DNA from: Tatumella morbirosei
GTDB lineage: Bacteria > Pseudomonadota > Gammaproteobacteria > Enterobacterales > Enterobacteriaceae
Direction of reading: 5' to 3'
Assembly: GCF_000757425.2 (NCBI RefSeq)
Contig: NZ_JPKR02000005.1
Span: 806,001 to 870,000 of the forward strand
DNA: 64,000 bases
Each line of letters opens with the position of its first letter. The first letter of the stretch is position 1. The notes beneath the pieces were generated by a model. That model saw nothing but the letters and a program-made list of their open reading frames with translations, had not been told where the DNA came from and ran no database searches. This document shows, one piece after another, positions 37,180 through 46,762 of this stretch. The position numbers were made by a program, and so were the translations under genes.

Positions 37180-38175
37180 ATGAAGAAGAAAAGACCAGTA
37201 CTTCAGGATGTTGCCGATAAACTGGGAGTCACTAAAATGACTGTCAGTCGTTATTTACGTAATCCTTCTCAGGTTTCGGCCGCATTAGGAGAAAGGATAG
37301 CCGTTGTTCTGGATGAACTTGGCTATATCCCCAACCGGGTCCCGGACATGCTGTCTAATGCTACCAGCCGGGCAATTGGTGTTCTGCTTCCCTCACTGAC
37401 TAACCATGTATTTGCGGATGTGCTACGAGGTATCGAAACTATTACCGATGCCGCAGGATATCAGACGCTGGTTGCGCACTTTGGCTACGATGCACAGAAA
37501 GAAGAGCGGCAGTTACGGTCTTTACTGGGCTGGAATATTGATGGCGTGATCCTCACTGAAAGAACGCATACCCCGGCGACATTACGCATGCTGGAAATTG
37601 CCGGAATACCGGTGGTTGAAATTATGGATTCTGCCTCGCCGTGTCTCGATATGGCCGTCGGCTTCGATAATGTGGAAGCGGGACGACAGATGACAGAAAT
37701 GCTGATTCGTCGTGGACACCGTTCAGCCGTTTATCTGGGAGCAAGGCTTGATGAGCGTACTCTGCAGAAACAGCAAGGGTATGAGTTGGCCATGTGTGAG
37801 GCAGGACTGGAACCGATGAGTATTATGGTTGAGATGTCATCCTCTTTTACCACCGGGGCTGTCTTGTTACAGCAGGCCCTGCAGCGCTTTCCACATATGG
37901 ACAGTCTTTGCTGTACCAATGATGACCTGGCAGTAGGTGCCATGTTTGAGTGTCAGCGGCAGGGGATTGCCGTTCCGCAGCAGATAGCCATCATGGGATT
38001 CCATGGGCACGATATCACGCGGGTGGTGACTCCGGCGCTGGCCACGGTGGTTACGCCCCGTCAGCAGATAGGCGAGGAAGCCGCCGGGATGTTACTGCAA
38101 AGATTGAAAGGCGTAATGGTGTCAGAGAAAGTGCGTGACCTGGGCTTCAGTATCGATTGTGGTGGCAGTATTTAA
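37180..38175 (+). CDS. gntR: Gluconate repressor GntR
   Basis: LacI-family repressor of 331 residues, the same length as in E. coli, which controls gluconate uptake and phosphorylation. Helix-turn-helix LQDVADKLGVTKMTVSRYLRNP (residues 8-29), sensor domain with AIGVLLPSLTNHVFADVLRGIE and the conserved end DLGFSIDCGGSI. An operator of the GntR type lies between this gene and gntK, so it probably regulates gntKU and is not in the same transcript. Confidence 0.96.
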   Translation: MKKKRPVLQDVADKLGVTKMTVSRYLRNPSQVSAALGERIAVVLDELGYIPNRVPDMLSNATSRAIGVLLPSLTNHVFADVLRGIETITDAAGYQTLVAHFGYDAQKEERQLRSLLGWNIDGVILTERTHTPATLRMLEIAGIPVVEIMDSASPCLDMAVGFDNVEAGRQMTEMLIRRGHRSAVYLGARLDERTLQKQQGYELAMCEAGLEPMSIMVEMSSSFTTGAVLLQQALQRFPHMDSLCCTNDDLAVGAMFECQRQGIAVPQQIAIMGFHGHDITRVVTPALATVVTPRQQIGEEAAGMLLQRLKGVMVSEKVRDLGFSIDCGGSI

Positions 38176-38183
38176 GTATTTTT

Positions 38184-38199
38184 TATGATTCAGTTCACA
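38184..38199 (+). promoter_or_regulatory. CRP-like site upstream of gntK
   Basis: TATGA, six bases, TCACA (38184-38199) matches the CRP consensus TGTGA-N6-TCACA at nine of ten half-site positions. It lies about 110 bases before gntK. E. coli gnt genes are catabolite-controlled, so this is plausible. Confidence 0.6.
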
Positions 38200-38265
38200 G
38201 TTTGATGTTTTATTTGCCAAAGCTGTTGCCAGTAAATGTCCTGGTCATGACAATGTTTAATTAAT

Positions 38266-38279
38266 TGTTATCGGTAACA
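38266..38279 (+). promoter_or_regulatory. GntR operator upstream of gntKU
   Basis: TGTTATCGGTAACA is almost perfectly palindromic and matches the GntR operator core known in E. coli (TGTTACCGATAACA). It lies 28 bases before the gntK start. Confidence 0.82.
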
Positions 38280-38307
38280 TTGCTGCATCAACAGTCGGGG
38301 CATAAAA

Positions 38308-38838
38308 ATGAGTACAGCTTCTTCAAATCATCATGTGTTTATTCTGATGGGCGTATCCGGCAGCGGAAAGTCGGTAGTCGCCAATCGTGTCTCTCACCAA
38401 CTGCAAACCGCGTTTCTTGATGGTGACTTTCTGCATCCCAGAGCGAACATTATGAAAATGGCCGATGGGCATCCCCTCAATGATCAGGATCGTCAGCCCT
38501 GGCTGCAGGCCATTAATGATGCGGCTTTTGCTATGCAGCGAACTCAGGCTGTATCGTTAATTGTGTGTTCGTCACTGAAAAAAAGTTACCGCGATATTCT
38601 CCGCGAAGGTAACAGCAATCTGAAATTTGTTTATCTGAAAGGTGACTTCGATACCATCGAGTCGCGTCTCAAAGCCCGTAAAGGACATTTCTTCAAACCT
38701 GCCATGCTGGTAACACAATTCGCCACTCTCGAAGAACCGACAGAGGATGAAACTGATGTCCTTACTGTGGATATCCGTCAGTCGCTGGATGAGGTTGTTG
38801 CTGCCACGGTTGACGCGATCAAACACGCAATTCAGTAA
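38308..38838 (+). CDS. gntK: Gluconokinase GntK
   Basis: A 176-residue P-loop kinase that makes 6-phosphogluconate from gluconate. Walker A GVSGSGKS (Lys21), then FLDGDFLHPRANIMKM and GHPLNDQDRQPWL, which bind gluconate, and the KGHFFKPAMLVTQF region. A GGGG-containing leader precedes the ATG. gntU starts nine bases after the stop, so the two form an operon as in E. coli. Confidence 0.97.
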   Translation: MSTASSNHHVFILMGVSGSGKSVVANRVSHQLQTAFLDGDFLHPRANIMKMADGHPLNDQDRQPWLQAINDAAFAMQRTQAVSLIVCSSLKKSYRDILREGNSNLKFVYLKGDFDTIESRLKARKGHFFKPAMLVTQFATLEEPTEDETDVLTVDIRQSLDEVVAATVDAIKHAIQ

Positions 38839-38847
38839 GGATTAATA

Positions 38848-40191
38848 ATGATAAGTACCGCAACACTGGTGCTAACAGCGGCCGGATCGGTTCTGCTGCT
38901 GTTACTGCTGGTGATGAAAGCCAGGATGCATGCTTTCGTCGCTTTGATGTTAGTCTCCGTTGGCGCCGGAATAATGTCCGGAATGCCACTGATAAAAATT
39001 ACCGAAACTATGCAAAAGGGTATGGGGGGCACCCTGGGATTTCTGGCTATAGTGGTCGCCCTGGGAGCAATGTTTGGGAAGATTCTTCATGAAACTGGAG
39101 CCGTCGATCAGATTGCTATCCGCATGTTGAAAACCTTTGGTGAAAAGAGGGCGCATTATGCGATGGGCATTGCCGGATTTATCTGTGCCTTACCGTTATT
39201 TTTTGAAGTCGCCATTGTATTGCTGATAAGTATCGCTTTTGCCGTGGCCAGACGTACTGGCGGCAATCTGGTAAAACTGGTGATTCCTTTGTTTGCGGGG
39301 GTCGCGGCTGCGGCGGCATTTGTACTGCCGGGGCCCGCTCCAATGTTGTTAGCCTCGCAGATGCATGCCGATTTTGGCTGGATGATTCTGATAGGGTTAT
39401 GCGCAGCCATACCGGGCATGCTGATTGCGGGTCCGTTGTTTGGCAGCTTTATATCCCGACATGTTCACTTTTCTCTGCCTGCGGAAGATACTCAGCCGGA
39501 GGTTGAAGCCCATAAGCTCCCGTCATTTGGTTTCAGCCTGTCGCTAATCCTGTTTCCGTTAGTGCTGGTGGGGCTGAAAACTATCGGTGCGCATTTTGTA
39601 GCTGCCGGGACACCGGTGTATAACTTCCTGGAGTTTATCGGCCATCCGTTTATTGCAATTCTGTTGGCTTGTCTTATCACCATCTATGGTCTGGCTTATC
39701 GTCAGGGGATGGAGAAATCAAGGATTATGCAGATCTGTGGTGAGGCACTGCAGCCGGCCGGTATTATTCTGTTAGTCATTGGTGCGGGTGGGGTATTTAA
39801 ACAGGTATTGGTAGATTCCGGAGTCGGCCCTGCGCTGGGTGATGCCGTGGCAGGTGCTGGTTTACCTGTCGCTGTGGCCTGTTTTATTCTGGCGGGCGCT
39901 GTCAGGATCATCCAGGGGTCTGCCACTGTTGCCTGTCTGACGGCAGTTGGGCTCATTATGCCGGTAATCGAACCTTTGCATTACAGTGGCGCTCAGCTGG
40001 CTGCGCTTTCCATCTGTATTGGCGGCGGCTCAATTATTTTCAGCCATGTTAATGACGCAGGATTCTGGTTATTTGGTCGTTTTACCGGAGCCTCGGAAGC
40101 CGAAACACTTAAGACCTGGACATTGATGGAAACCATTCTCGGGACCAGTGGCGGTATCATTGGTATGCTGGCCTTCTGGCTGCTTAGTTAA
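38848..40191 (+). CDS. gntU: Low-affinity gluconate transporter GntU
   Basis: Inner-membrane Gnt-family permease of 447 residues (E. coli GntU 446) with about 12-14 hydrophobic helices. KARMHAFVALMLVSVGAGI, GAMFGKILHETGAVDQIA, ADFGWMILIGLCAAIPGM and the ending ETILGTSGGIIGMLAFWLLS fit GntU better than GntT. Together with GntK it feeds gluconate into the pentose phosphate or Entner-Doudoroff pathway. Confidence 0.95.
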   Translation: MISTATLVLTAAGSVLLLLLLVMKARMHAFVALMLVSVGAGIMSGMPLIKITETMQKGMGGTLGFLAIVVALGAMFGKILHETGAVDQIAIRMLKTFGEKRAHYAMGIAGFICALPLFFEVAIVLLISIAFAVARRTGGNLVKLVIPLFAGVAAAAAFVLPGPAPMLLASQMHADFGWMILIGLCAAIPGMLIAGPLFGSFISRHVHFSLPAEDTQPEVEAHKLPSFGFSLSLILFPLVLVGLKTIGAHFVAAGTPVYNFLEFIGHPFIAILLACLITIYGLAYRQGMEKSRIMQICGEALQPAGIILLVIGAGGVFKQVLVDSGVGPALGDAVAGAGLPVAVACFILAGAVRIIQGSATVACLTAVGLIMPVIEPLHYSGAQLAALSICIGGGSIIFSHVNDAGFWLFGRFTGASEAETLKTWTLMETILGTSGGIIGMLAFWLLS

Positions 40192-40216
40192 TCTGACCGG
40201 TCTCCTTGCCATAATA

Positions 40217-40251
40217 ACGCCGCAACAGAAAACCTGCTGCGGCGTTTTTTA
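40217..40251. terminator. Terminator between gntU and yhgN
   Basis: ACGCCGCA (40217-40224) and TGCGGCGT (40238-40245), extended by an inner CAG/CTG pairing, followed by six T residues. It ends gntKU and may also serve the convergent yhgN, whose stop codon lies at its edge. Confidence 0.88.
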
Positions 40252-40842
40252 TAACTTCATGTAAGCGCGGATACCATCAAGGAACATTTGAGTTGCCAGC
40301 ATGATCAAAATTAATCCCATCAGTCGTTCCAGTGCATTCACACCCTTACTCCCGAGCAGTCGTAAAAATATCCCGGACAGTAGCAGAATGGTTGAGGTTA
40401 TCGCCCAGGCGAGTAACAGTGCCAGCACCAGCATCCCCGGCTGTCCCGGATACTGATGGGACATGAGCATCAGTGTCGCCAGTAATGAGGGGCCGGCAAC
40501 CAGTGGAATAGCCAGGGGCACCAGAAAGGGCTCTTCACCCGCCGGAAGTCCAGAGCTGTCATTGCCAGGTCCAGGGAAAATCATTTTTATCGCGATTAGA
40601 AACAAAATAATGCCCCCGGAGATAGAGACCGTTTCAGCCCGCAGATTAAGGAATGACAGAATCTTTTCACCGGTAAACAGGAACAACAGCATAATAGCCA
40701 GAGCAATGAGCAGTTCACGCAGAATAACGATTCGCCGCCGCCGGGGATCAAGGTGTTTGAGTACTGACATAAAAATTGGCAGGTTACCCAACGGGTCCAT
40801 GATAAGCAGCAGCAGTATGGTGGCGGAAATCATTTCGGTCAT
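40249..40842 (-). CDS. yhgN: MarC-family inner-membrane protein YhgN
   Basis: A 197-residue protein with six hydrophobic helices and the same length as E. coli YhgN. Conserved: LLLIMDPLGNLPIFMSVLKH near residue 10, LRAETVSISGGIILFLIAIKMIFP near 68 and LVAGPSLLATLML near 115. The MarC/UPF0056 family has no settled function. Convergent with gntU. Confidence 0.93.
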   Translation of the reverse strand: MTEMISATILLLLIMDPLGNLPIFMSVLKHLDPRRRRIVILRELLIALAIMLLFLFTGEKILSFLNLRAETVSISGGIILFLIAIKMIFPGPGNDSSGLPAGEEPFLVPLAIPLVAGPSLLATLMLMSHQYPGQPGMLVLALLLAWAITSTILLLSGIFLRLLGSKGVNALERLMGLILIMLATQMFLDGIRAYMKL

Positions 40843-41142
40843 GAGTCGCAGAGTATCCTTTAGCTGAACGACAGATATAAGTTCAATTGTTTAAAAAGCC
40901 CGGCTCATCGAATTAATTCACTTGCCAGACAGTGTGCATTTTGTAGAGTTGGGGGTCACAGGTAAATCTGATTATTATGCCGGATGCTCAGAACAGGCAT
41001 TTTAGTTAATTTTTTTCAGTAAAAAGCATCTGGTCAGTATAAATCCGCCCGGTGATCGTATAATCCTGCGATACGTTGTCAATGTTCCTGACAGTGTGGT
41101 GTGGCAAAATCTGGCTCAGAATACAGGATAAGCAGGCATAAC
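40843..41142 (+). other. Intergenic region upstream of asd
   Basis: About 300 bases without a credible gene, between divergent yhgN and asd. A -10-like TATAAT lies at 41059-41064 without a convincing -35. I see no riboswitch that I can name, and no lysine riboswitch signature was recognised. Confidence 0.5.
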
Positions 41143-42252
41143 ATGAAAAATGTAGGTTTTATTGGCTGGCGAGGTATGGTGGGTTCCGTACTGATGTCCA
41201 GAATGACAGAAGAACGTGACTTTGATGGGATCAATCCGGTCTTTTTCTCTACCTCGCAGCACGGCCAGCCGGCACCGTCATTCGGTGGACGCCAGAATGG
41301 TGTTCTGCAGGATGCGGGTGATATTGAAGCATTACGCGCACTGGATATTATTATCACCTGCCAGGGTGGAGACTACACCAGCGATATCTATCCAAAATTA
41401 CGGGCTTCCGGATGGCAGGGATACTGGATTGATGCTGCTTCAACTTTGCGTATGCAGGATGATGCCATCATTATTCTGGACCCGGTCAACCAGAACGTCA
41501 TTCACCAGGGACTGGAAAAAGGTATTAAAACCTTTGTGGGTGGTAACTGTACCGTAAGCCTGATGCTGATGTCTTTGGGCGGGTTGTTTAGCCAGGGGTT
41601 GGTTGAATGGGCATCTGTTGCTACTTATCAGGCCGCCTCTGGTGGCGGTGCCCGCCATATGCGCGAGCTGTTAACTCAGATGGGTATGCTGCATAACCAT
41701 GTTGCGAAAGAGCTTCAGGATCCTGCATCTGCGATCCTGGACATTGAACGCAAAGTGACAGATCTGACCCGTTCAGGAACTTTACCGACCGATAATTTTG
41801 GTGTTCCTTTGGCGGGCAGTCTGATCCCGTGGATTGATAAACAACTGGATAACGGGCAAAGCCGCGAAGAGTGGAAAGGTCAGGCAGAGACAAACAAGAT
41901 TCTGGCAACTGATAAAATTATCCCGGTTGACGGGCTGTGTGTCCGTGTAGGAGCCCTGCGCTGCCACAGCCAGGCTTTTACCCTGAAACTGAAGAAAGAT
42001 ATCCCGCTGGCAGAGATTGAGCAGTTACTGGCAGGACATAACGAATGGGTTAAAGTGGTTCCGAATGACCGTGAACTGACCATGCGGGAACTGACCCCTG
42101 CTGCGGTGACCGGAACGCTAAGCACTCCGGTAGGACGTTTGCGTAAGCTGAACATGGGGCCTGAATATCTGTCGGCCTTTACTGTCGGCGACCAGTTGCT
42201 GTGGGGAGCTGCAGAACCTCTGAGAAGAATGCTACGTCAGTTGGCGGGCTAA
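41143..42252 (+). CDS. asd: Aspartate-semialdehyde dehydrogenase
   Basis: A 369-residue enzyme that reduces aspartyl phosphate to aspartate semialdehyde, the branch point to lysine, diaminopimelate, threonine and methionine. NADP-binding [14 protein letters not shown] (residues 8-21), catalytic Cys136 in [11 protein letters not shown], and the histidine in [14 protein letters not shown] near 273. The ATG at 41143 aligns with E. coli Asd (367). In E. coli the glgBXCAP glycogen operon lies between asd and glpD; here a terminator and glpD follow directly. Confidence 0.97.
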   Translation: MKNVGFIGWRGMVGSVLMSRMTEERDFDGINPVFFSTSQHGQPAPSFGGRQNGVLQDAGDIEALRALDIIITCQGGDYTSDIYPKLRASGWQGYWIDAASTLRMQDDAIIILDPVNQNVIHQGLEKGIKTFVGGNCTVSLMLMSLGGLFSQGLVEWASVATYQAASGGGARHMRELLTQMGMLHNHVAKELQDPASAILDIERKVTDLTRSGTLPTDNFGVPLAGSLIPWIDKQLDNGQSREEWKGQAETNKILATDKIIPVDGLCVRVGALRCHSQAFTLKLKKDIPLAEIEQLLAGHNEWVKVVPNDRELTMRELTPAAVTGTLSTPVGRLRKLNMGPEYLSAFTVGDQLLWGAAEPLRRMLRQLAG

Positions 42253-42275
42253 GTCTCAGGAATTGAGCAATAAAG

Positions 42276-42303
42276 AAAGGCGGCTAATCAGCCGCCTTTT
42301 TGA
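42276..42303. terminator. Bidirectional terminator between asd and glpD
   Basis: A perfect 10-bp stem (AAAGGCGGCT / AGCCGCCTTT), loop AATC, with a T run on the plus strand and a complementary A run on the other side. Confidence 0.92.
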
Positions 42304-42318
42304 TCTCTGAGTGAATAC

Positions 42319-43851
42319 TCAGATTTCGGTCACTGTATGCAGTTTCGTCGGCGCAGGCACTGGCACCACAGGGTGCTGTGCCTGTAGCCATTCGGTGATC
42401 CGTGCCTGCTGTTCCTGAGTCAGCCACATGCCCTGTTTGGTCCTGCGCCAGATAGCGTCATCCAGTTCGCGGACCCATTCGTGATCGACCAGATAGCGGA
42501 GTTCTGCCTCGTAAAATTCATGGCCGAAATTCTCACCTAAATCTTCCAGTTGTTGTGCATTGCCCAGTAATTTCTCAGTATTACTACCATAAGTCCTGGC
42601 ATAGTGGGTGGCCATAGCGTCGGTAATAAACGGATAGCGCCTGCGTAAGCCAGCCGCAAAATCTTCGCGACTTCCGGAAAAATGTCCACCTGGTAGTACA
42701 GAAGTTTTTGTCCACGCCGGACCCGCTTCCGGATAGTATTTTGCCAGTTTTTCCATGGCGTGTTCTGCCAGTTTACGATAAGTCGTCAGTTTGCCGCCAA
42801 ATACCGACAACAGTGGTGCTTTACCCTGGTCATCATGGACATCCAGTGTGTAGTCACGGGTGACCGCCTGAGGGGAGTCAGATTCATCGTCACACAGCGG
42901 GCGCACACCGGAATAAGTCCAGACAATATCCTGACGGGTCAGGCTGTGGCGGAAATGCACATTAAAGACCTTCAGCAGGTAGTCAATTTCGTTATCGTCG
43001 ATGGCAACCTCTTTAGGATCGCCATGATATTCGACATCAGTCGTACCGATAATGGAAAACTCATCCATCCACGGAATGACAAACACAATCCGATGATCTT
43101 CATTTTGCAGGATGTAGGCCTGTTTATCTGTATGGACCCGGGGAACCACAATATGGCTGCCTTTGATCAGACGAATACCATAGGGTGATTTCAGCTCCAG
43201 CCCGTGATCAAAGAATTCTTTGACCCATGGTCCGGCAGCATTAACCAGCCCTTTGGCTTGCCAGCGGAATTTCTCTCCGCTGTCAGTGTTTTCGGCTTCA
43301 ACCACCCAAAGGCCATTTTCGCGCCATGCCCGGGTCACGCGTGTACGGGTTTTTACTTCACCACCGCGTTCGGTCACGGCCTGTGCGTTGACGATGACCA
43401 TTCTGGCATCGTCGACCCAGCAGTCTGAATATTCAAAGCCGCGGGTAATTTCGGGTTTTAAAACGGAATCACTTCCGAATTTGAGCCCTTTACTGGCCGG
43501 CAGACTGGTACGTTTACCCAGATGATCATACAGAAACAGACCCATACGTATCATCCAGGCAGGGCGTAAATGCGGACGATGGGACAGCCGGAAGCGCATC
43601 GGAAACGCCAGATGCGGTGCCATTTTCAGTAATACTTCACGCTCGGCAAGGGCCTCACTGACCAGACGGAATTCATAATGTTCCAGGTAGCGTAAGCCAC
43701 CGTGGATCAATTTTGAACTGGCAGAGGATGTCGCGGATGCAAAATCCCTTGCCTCCAGCATCAATACCGACAGGCCGCGTCCGGCTGCATCTGCCGCAAT
43801 ACCGGCGCCGTTGATACCGCCGCCGATGACGATAAGATCTTTGGTTTCCAC
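42319..43851 (-). CDS. glpD: Aerobic glycerol-3-phosphate dehydrogenase
   Basis: Membrane-associated FAD enzyme of 510 residues (E. coli 501) that oxidises glycerol-3-phosphate to DHAP and feeds the quinone pool. FAD-binding IGGGINGAGIAADAAGRG near residue 9, SSKLIHGGLRYLEHYEFRLVSEAL near 46, GVRPLCDDES and FGGKLTTYRKLAEHAMEKL. I choose GTG at 43851, which follows GGGGGA and gives the E. coli start METKDLIVIGGG; the long upstream open frame crosses the operator region and is not coding. Regulated by GlpR sites just upstream. Confidence 0.96.
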   Translation of the reverse strand: METKDLIVIGGGINGAGIAADAAGRGLSVLMLEARDFASATSSASSKLIHGGLRYLEHYEFRLVSEALAEREVLLKMAPHLAFPMRFRLSHRPHLRPAWMIRMGLFLYDHLGKRTSLPASKGLKFGSDSVLKPEITRGFEYSDCWVDDARMVIVNAQAVTERGGEVKTRTRVTRAWRENGLWVVEAENTDSGEKFRWQAKGLVNAAGPWVKEFFDHGLELKSPYGIRLIKGSHIVVPRVHTDKQAYILQNEDHRIVFVIPWMDEFSIIGTTDVEYHGDPKEVAIDDNEIDYLLKVFNVHFRHSLTRQDIVWTYSGVRPLCDDESDSPQAVTRDYTLDVHDDQGKAPLLSVFGGKLTTYRKLAEHAMEKLAKYYPEAGPAWTKTSVLPGGHFSGSREDFAAGLRRRYPFITDAMATHYARTYGSNTEKLLGNAQQLEDLGENFGHEFYEAELRYLVDHEWVRELDDAIWRRTKQGMWLTQEQQARITEWLQAQHPVVPVPAPTKLHTVTEI

Positions 43852-43882
43852 GTAATATCCCCCGATGTTCGGAAAATCAATT

Positions 43883-43920
43883 TTATGTTCGTTTTCGAGC
43901 GTAATAGTAGTCGAAAACAA
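43883..43920. promoter_or_regulatory. GlpR operators between glpD and glpE
   Basis: ATGTTCGTTTTCGAGCGT (43885-43902) is a palindromic match to the GlpR operator, and a second half-site-like element with TCGAAAACAAACA follows at 43911-43923. They lie 35-70 bases before the glpD start, where GlpR repression is expected. Confidence 0.75.
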
Positions 43921-43959
43921 ACATTGATGCCAATAGTTAACCAGACGAAAACAATTTTG

Positions 43960-43974
43960 CGTGATAGAGATAAC
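43960..43974. promoter_or_regulatory. Possible CRP site in the glpD-glpE intergenic region
   Basis: CGTGA, six bases, AACAT-like sequence (around 43960-43977, GTGATAGAGATAACA) resembles a degenerate CRP site. The glp regulon of E. coli is CRP-activated, but the match is weak. Confidence 0.35.
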
Positions 43975-44086
43975 ATAACGACACAACAAAAAACCCTGTG
44001 GCGATTTTTTAACGGATTATTGAAAGCCAATATCGGGTTACAATACACAGCAGTGAAGTGATCTGATGAGGTGAATGAGAGACATT

Positions 44087-44419
44087 ATGGAAACTTACGA
44101 GTGTATCAGCGTGCAGCAGGCCGGTGAAAAGTTCCGGCAAGGAGCTTTGCTGGTGGATATCCGCGATCCACAAAGCTTTGAAGCCGCACATGTGGCTGAG
44201 GCCTTCCATCTGACCAATGGCACACTGAACAATTTTATTGCCAGTGCAGATATGGATCAGCCGGTATTAGTCCTTTGCTATCATGGCAATAGTAGTAAAG
44301 GTGCTGCACAGTATCTGATTAATCAGGGGTTTGATCAGGTTTATAGTGTCGATGGTGGTTTTGATGCGTGGAGGATCGCCTTCCCGTCGCAAATCCGCAG
44401 TGACGCGGGTCACAACTGA
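44087..44419 (+). CDS. glpE: Thiosulfate sulfurtransferase GlpE
   Basis: Single-domain rhodanese of 110 residues. The active-site loop CYHGNSS carries Cys64; [13 protein letters not shown] and VDGGFDAWR are typical. The ATG at 44087, behind GAGAG, aligns with E. coli GlpE (108); an in-frame ATG four codons upstream is less well placed. First gene of glpEGR. The physiological acceptor is uncertain. Confidence 0.95.
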   Translation: METYECISVQQAGEKFRQGALLVDIRDPQSFEAAHVAEAFHLTNGTLNNFIASADMDQPVLVLCYHGNSSKGAAQYLINQGFDQVYSVDGGFDAWRIAFPSQIRSDAGHN

Positions 44420-44442
44420 AGAGGTGATGCAGGGGCTCTTTC

Positions 44443-45276
44443 ATGAAATGTATTTCTCAGTTTTCGAACCCGCGCATGGCTCAGGCATTTATCGATTATA
44501 TGGCGACCCGCGGTATCCGTCTGCACCTCGAAAAACAGCAGCAACACTATCTTTTATGGCTGGATGATGAAGAACAACTGGCAGTGACAGAAGATGAATT
44601 AAGCCAGTTTCTGCGTGATCCCAATCATCCCCGTTATCAGGCAGCAAGCTGGGAAAGTGGCGATACCCGGTTTCAGATGAGTTATCCCCGTGGTCATCTG
44701 TGGCGGACCATCCGTGAGCGCGGTGGCCCTATGACTATGACCCTGTCGGCTATCTGTATTGTGGTGTTTATCCTGATGCAGATACTGGGAGATGAAACTG
44801 TATTGAGCTGGTTATCATGGCCCGACGGACCTGACCAGTATTTTCAGGTCTGGCGCTGGTTTAGCCATGCTTTCCTGCATTTCTCGTTGTTGCATATTCT
44901 GTTTAATCTGCTGTGGTGGTGGTATCTCGGCGGTGCGGTTGAGAAACGGCTCGGCACAGGCAAACTGTTTGTGATTACCCTGATATCTGCTTTGCTGACT
45001 GGCTGGATGCAGGCGAAATTTAGTGGTGTCTGGTTTGGCGGATTATCCGGAGTGGTTTATGCCCTGATGGGTTATTGCTGGTTACGGGGAGAGCTGGACC
45101 CTGACAGCGGCGTCTATCTGGAGCGAGGGCTGATTGTTTTTTCTATTCTGTGGCTGGTGGTGGGTTATTACGGTTTGTTCGGTATGTCGATCGCGAATAT
45201 GGCACATTTCACCGGTTTGCTGGTCGGGCTGGCGATGGCCTACATGGACAGCCGGGCGGCGATAAAACAGCGCTGA
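44443..45276 (+). CDS. glpG: Rhomboid intramembrane protease GlpG
   Basis: Inner-membrane serine protease of 277 residues. Soluble N-terminal domain (1-90), then six TM helices; catalytic Ser202 in [13 protein letters not shown] and His255 in [13 protein letters not shown] form the dyad, and the [24 protein letters not shown] segment holds the oxyanion-hole residues. Sits between glpE and glpR as in E. coli. Confidence 0.97.
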   Translation: MKCISQFSNPRMAQAFIDYMATRGIRLHLEKQQQHYLLWLDDEEQLAVTEDELSQFLRDPNHPRYQAASWESGDTRFQMSYPRGHLWRTIRERGGPMTMTLSAICIVVFILMQILGDETVLSWLSWPDGPDQYFQVWRWFSHAFLHFSLLHILFNLLWWWYLGGAVEKRLGTGKLFVITLISALLTGWMQAKFSGVWFGGLSGVVYALMGYCWLRGELDPDSGVYLERGLIVFSILWLVVGYYGLFGMSIANMAHFTGLLVGLAMAYMDSRAAIKQR

Positions 45277-45322
45277 CAATTAAAATAATGAATCTCATAA
45301 CCTACCTTCAGAGGAGTGTAAT

Positions 45323-46081
45323 GTGAAGCAGACCCAGCGTCATGACGTGATTATTGAAATGGTAAAACGTCAGGGATATGTGAGTACTGAAGAGCTGGTC
45401 GAACATTTTTCCGTCAGCCCGCAGACCATTCGTCGCGATCTGAATGATCTGGCTGAACAGAATCATATTCAGCGCCACCACGGCGGTGCAGCATTGCCCT
45501 CCAGTGCAGAAAACACGGCCTGGCATGACCGTAAGATGATGTTTTCGGAAGAAAAAGCCAGGATAGCTCAGAAGGTGGCTGCACAAATTCCGGACGGTTC
45601 AACACTGTTTATTGATATCGGAACTACCCCGGAAGCAGTGGCCCATGCATTACTGAATCATAACCATCTGCAGGTGGTAACTAATAACCTGAATGTTGCT
45701 TTGTTACTGATGGCGAAGCCGGATTTCCGGGTGATTATCGCAGGCGGTGATGTGCGTTCACGGGACGGGGGGGTGATAGGCGAAGCAACTATGGACTTCA
45801 TCTCGCAGTTCCGTCTTGATTACGGCATCCTTGGTATTAGCGGGATCGACATGGATGGTGCATTGTTGGAGTTTGATTACCACGAAGTACGTACCAAACG
45901 GGCAATCATTGAGAATTCAAGAAATGTGATTCTGGTTACCGACCATTCTAAGTTTGGCCGTAGTGCCATGGTTAATCTTGGCAGTATCAGTATGTTGGAC
46001 AGTCTGTATACCGATAAGAAACCGCCGGAAGAGTTGCTGAAAGCCATTATCCAGAGTGATGTTCAACTGGTGCTTTGCTAA
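45323..46081 (+). CDS. glpR: Glycerol-3-phosphate regulon repressor GlpR
   Basis: DeoR-family repressor of 252 residues. Helix-turn-helix VSTEELVEHFSVSPQTIRRDLNDL (residues 19-42), then the sugar-phosphate-binding domain with FIDIGTTPEAVAHALLNH and GIDMDGALLEFDYHEVRTKRAI. It starts with GTG at 45323 behind GAGGAG (45311-45316). Length and sequence match E. coli GlpR, so this copy is intact, unlike in some E. coli K-12 strains. It should repress glpD through the operators between glpD and glpE. Confidence 0.97.
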   Translation: MKQTQRHDVIIEMVKRQGYVSTEELVEHFSVSPQTIRRDLNDLAEQNHIQRHHGGAALPSSAENTAWHDRKMMFSEEKARIAQKVAAQIPDGSTLFIDIGTTPEAVAHALLNHNHLQVVTNNLNVALLLMAKPDFRVIIAGGDVRSRDGGVIGEATMDFISQFRLDYGILGISGIDMDGALLEFDYHEVRTKRAIIENSRNVILVTDHSKFGRSAMVNLGSISMLDSLYTDKKPPEELLKAIIQSDVQLVLC

Positions 46082-46084
46082 ACA

Positions 46085-46124
46085 AAACAGCCCGCATTGC
46101 GTTGGAAGACGTTGCGGGCTGTTT
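46085..46124. terminator. Bidirectional terminator between glpR and nfuA
   Basis: A 12-bp perfect inverted repeat (AAACAGCCCGCA / TGCGGGCTGTTT) lies between convergent genes, with short T-rich flanks. Confidence 0.82.
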
Positions 46125-46129
46125 GCTGT

Positions 46130-46705
46130 TTAATAGTAAGAGTGCTCACCTGGCTGGTGTTCTGTCAGGTCACGTACTCCTTTAAGTTCAGGGAACGCGG
46201 CCAGAAGCTCTTTTTCAATCCCTTCTTTCAGGGTGACATCCACCATTGAACAGCCGTTACATCCGCCACCAAATTGCAGGATAGCATAACCGTCATCGGT
46301 AATTTCCATCAGCGATACTTTACCGCCATGGCTTGCGAGTTGCGGGTTGATTTGGGCCTGTAACTGATATTCGACCCGTTCAATCAATGGCGCATCGTCA
46401 GCAACCTTACGCATTTTTGCGTTCGGTGCTTTCAGGGTCAGCTGAGAGCCGAGGTTATCGGTCACAAAATCGATTTCAGCCTCTTCAAGATAAGGGGCAC
46501 TCAGCTCATCAACATAAGCTATCAGATTGTCGAAGCGGAGTTCAGTATCTGTGCTTTCCACTGCATCCGGAGGACAATAGGAGACACCACATTCTGCACC
46601 AGGGGTCCCCGGATTGATCACAAACACACGGATCTGTGTGCCTTCTTCTTGTTTAGCGAGAAGCTTAGCGAAATGCTCCTGGGCGGTGTCAGTAATACGG
46701 ATCAT
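46130..46705 (-). CDS. nfuA: Fe-S biogenesis protein NfuA
   Basis: A 191-residue carrier that delivers [4Fe-4S] clusters to target enzymes. The N-terminal degenerate A-type domain is followed by the Nfu domain with [19 protein letters not shown] (Cys149 and Cys152). Length matches E. coli exactly with the ATG at 46705; an upstream in-frame TTG adds four residues. Follows gntX on the same strand. In E. coli nfuA is followed by gntT, absent here. Confidence 0.97.
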   Translation of the reverse strand: MIRITDTAQEHFAKLLAKQEEGTQIRVFVINPGTPGAECGVSYCPPDAVESTDTELRFDNLIAYVDELSAPYLEEAEIDFVTDNLGSQLTLKAPNAKMRKVADDAPLIERVEYQLQAQINPQLASHGGKVSLMEITDDGYAILQFGGGCNGCSMVDVTLKEGIEKELLAAFPELKGVRDLTEHQPGEHSYY

Positions 46706-46762
46706 AGCATTGCTCAATAGTTGACTGAAACAGTGGGTTATAATACGCCCATCACTGTGACT

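Noticed and set aside
43852-43989. Longer N-terminus for GlpD
   Set aside because: The extension is non-conserved and crosses the GlpR operator region; GTG 43851 has a good ribosome-binding site and gives the family start.
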